From: JBGTKH01 sp041744735
Lineage (GTDB): Bacteria; Planctomycetota; Planctomycetia; Pirellulales; Pirellulaceae
Length of the DNA stretch: 6,010 nucleotides
Assembly: GCA_041744735.1 (NCBI GenBank)
Contig: JBGTKH010000465.1
Coordinates: forward strand, 1 to 6,010
Reading direction: 5' to 3'
In this document: piece by piece, positions 5,229 to 6,010 of the stretch
Layout: every line of letters starts with the position of its first letter
Position numbering within the stretch: the stretch's first letter is position 1
Position numbers and translations under genes: made by a program
Notes under the pieces: generated by a model
What the model was told of the DNA's origin: nothing
The model's database searches: none
What the model saw: the letters and a program-made list of their open reading frames with translations, nothing else

Positions 5229-6010
5229 ATGTCGTTATTTGCAAAAGCCGAAGCCGCCAACCTAAGCAGCGCTCAGCCGCTGGCTGCGCGGATGCGTCCC
5301 GCGTCGCTGGATGAATTTGTCGGACAACAACATTTTCTGGGCGAAGGCAAGCTGCTGCGGCGTTTATTGAAAGCCGACCGATTAGGTTCCGTCATTTTCT
5401 ACGGGCCGCCGGGGACTGGCAAGACGACTCTCGCGCGGCTGTTGGCCGTGGAAAGCCGCCGCCGGTTTCAGCAGCTTAGCGCCGTGGCCAGTGGCGTGAA
5501 AGAATTGCGCCAAGTACTGGACGAAGCGCGCGATGAACTTGCCGCCGCGGGCCGCAAGACGCTGCTGTTTGTCGACGAGATACATCGCTTCAACAAGGCC
5601 CAGCAAGACGTGCTGCTGCACGACGTGGAAGAGGGCGTCGTCACGTTGGTTGGGGCGACCACGTCTAATCCGTTTTTCGCCGTCAACAGCGCGCTGGTCA
5701 GCCGCAGCCAGATCTTCGAGTTTCAGCCGCTGACGCCCGACGACATCAAACGGCTGCTGCGACGCGCGCTGGCGGACAAGCAACGCGGCTTGGGCAACCA
5801 AGATGTGCACATGCACGACGACGCGCTCGACTATCTCGCCGAGGTCTGCGACGGCGACGCCCGCCGCGCCCTCTCGGCTCTGGAAATCGGCGTGTTGTCC
5901 AGCGACCAGCGGCCGCTGGAGTTGACTCGCCAGTTGGCCGCCGAATCGGTGCAACGCAAGGCGGTGGAGTACGACGCGACGGGTGACGCTCATTACGACG
6001 CGGTCAGCGC
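5229..6010 (+). CDS. rarA: RarA/MgsA replication-associated AAA+ ATPase, 3' end outside window
   Basis: 260 codons are visible from the ATG at 5229-5231, and the frame is open at the right edge. The family is about 430-450 residues long, so roughly 40 percent is missing. RarA is a cytoplasmic clamp-loader-like ATPase acting at stalled replication forks. The sequence shows QPLAARMRPASLDEFVGQ (16-33), Walker A GPPGTGKTT (59-67), Walker B TLLFVDEIHRFNKAQQD (111-127, D116 and E117), sensor 1 GATTSNPFF (142-150), an arginine-finger candidate R159 in SALVSRS, and sensor 2 DGDARRAL (208-215). The visible part stops at HYDAVSA, just where the conserved C-terminal oligomerisation region begins. The short MSLF N-terminus loosely resembles a clamp-binding peptide. 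No Shine-Dalgarno is present: the bases before the ATG belong to a REPIN arm. Codon use matches the neighbouring genes, and it appears native. The start is fixed by the family N-terminus; the next ATG (M22) would cut into conserved sequence. Confidence 0.95.
   Translation, partial: MSLFAKAEAANLSSAQPLAARMRPASLDEFVGQQHFLGEGKLLRRLLKADRLGSVIFYGPPGTGKTTLARLLAVESRRRFQQLSAVASGVKELRQVLDEARDELAAAGRKTLLFVDEIHRFNKAQQDVLLHDVEEGVVTLVGATTSNPFFAVNSALVSRSQIFEFQPLTPDDIKRLLRRALADKQRGLGNQDVHMHDDALDYLAEVCDGDARRALSALEIGVLSSDQRPLELTRQLAAESVQRKAVEYDATGDAHYDAVS

Noticed and set aside
5382..5993. 203-codon minus-strand open frame opposite rarA
   Set aside because: It lies wholly antisense to unmistakable RarA coding sequence with Walker A and B motifs. 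The product is a Gln/Ala/Arg-rich shadow typical of GC-rich DNA.

Overview
The window looks like a piece of chromosome from a member of the Planctomycetota, probably a Pirellulales-type organism. Two genes carry that signal. One is a complete DUF1559 pseudopilin-like protein with an RRG/FTLVEL prepilin cleavage site and an H-X9-DG motif, a family greatly expanded in planctomycetes. The other is a secreted protein that I match from memory to DUF1598, a family known mainly from Rhodopirellula-like bacteria. The DNA is GC-rich, densely coded, and shows no integrase, transposase, tRNA, rRNA or CRISPR array.

Layout from left to right. (1) Bases 1-1295, minus strand: DUF1598-like exported protein, missing its C-terminus at the window edge. 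(2) Bases 1296-1588: divergent intergenic region with a candidate promoter for gene 1 and an imperfect repeat/palindrome. (3) Bases 1589-2674, plus strand: radical SAM protein of the SplB/PA0069-like group, ending in QLSLF, a textbook sliding-clamp-binding peptide. (4) Bases 2675-2688: second copy of a perfect 14-bp tandem duplication that carries one stop codon of each convergent gene. (5) Bases 2685-4226, minus strand: a likely two-gene operon, DUF1559 pseudopilin-like protein followed by a small HEAT-repeat putative lipoprotein. It is preceded by a good sigma70-like promoter, a 14-bp near-perfect tandem repeat and a leader hairpin. (6) Bases 4465-5046, minus strand: small multi-pass membrane protein of unknown function with a strong Shine-Dalgarno. 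(7) Bases 5152-5224: a REPIN-like element, two inverted REP units that each start with GTAG. (8) Bases 5229-6010, plus strand: RarA/MgsA AAA+ ATPase, cut off by the window end.

How the genes fit together. Genes 1, 4 and 5 are envelope-directed (secreted, pseudopilin-like, lipoprotein), and no shared pathway is evident beyond the 4-5 operon. The radical SAM protein and RarA are both plausible DNA-maintenance proteins, but they are separate transcription units about 2.5 kb apart. The most interesting non-coding object is the REPIN directly in front of rarA. Its two arms differ at exactly two positions, and each difference is compensated inside the arm's own hairpin. It also occupies the place where rarA's ribosome binding site should be. 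I see no evidence for a large undescribed multi-gene system here.
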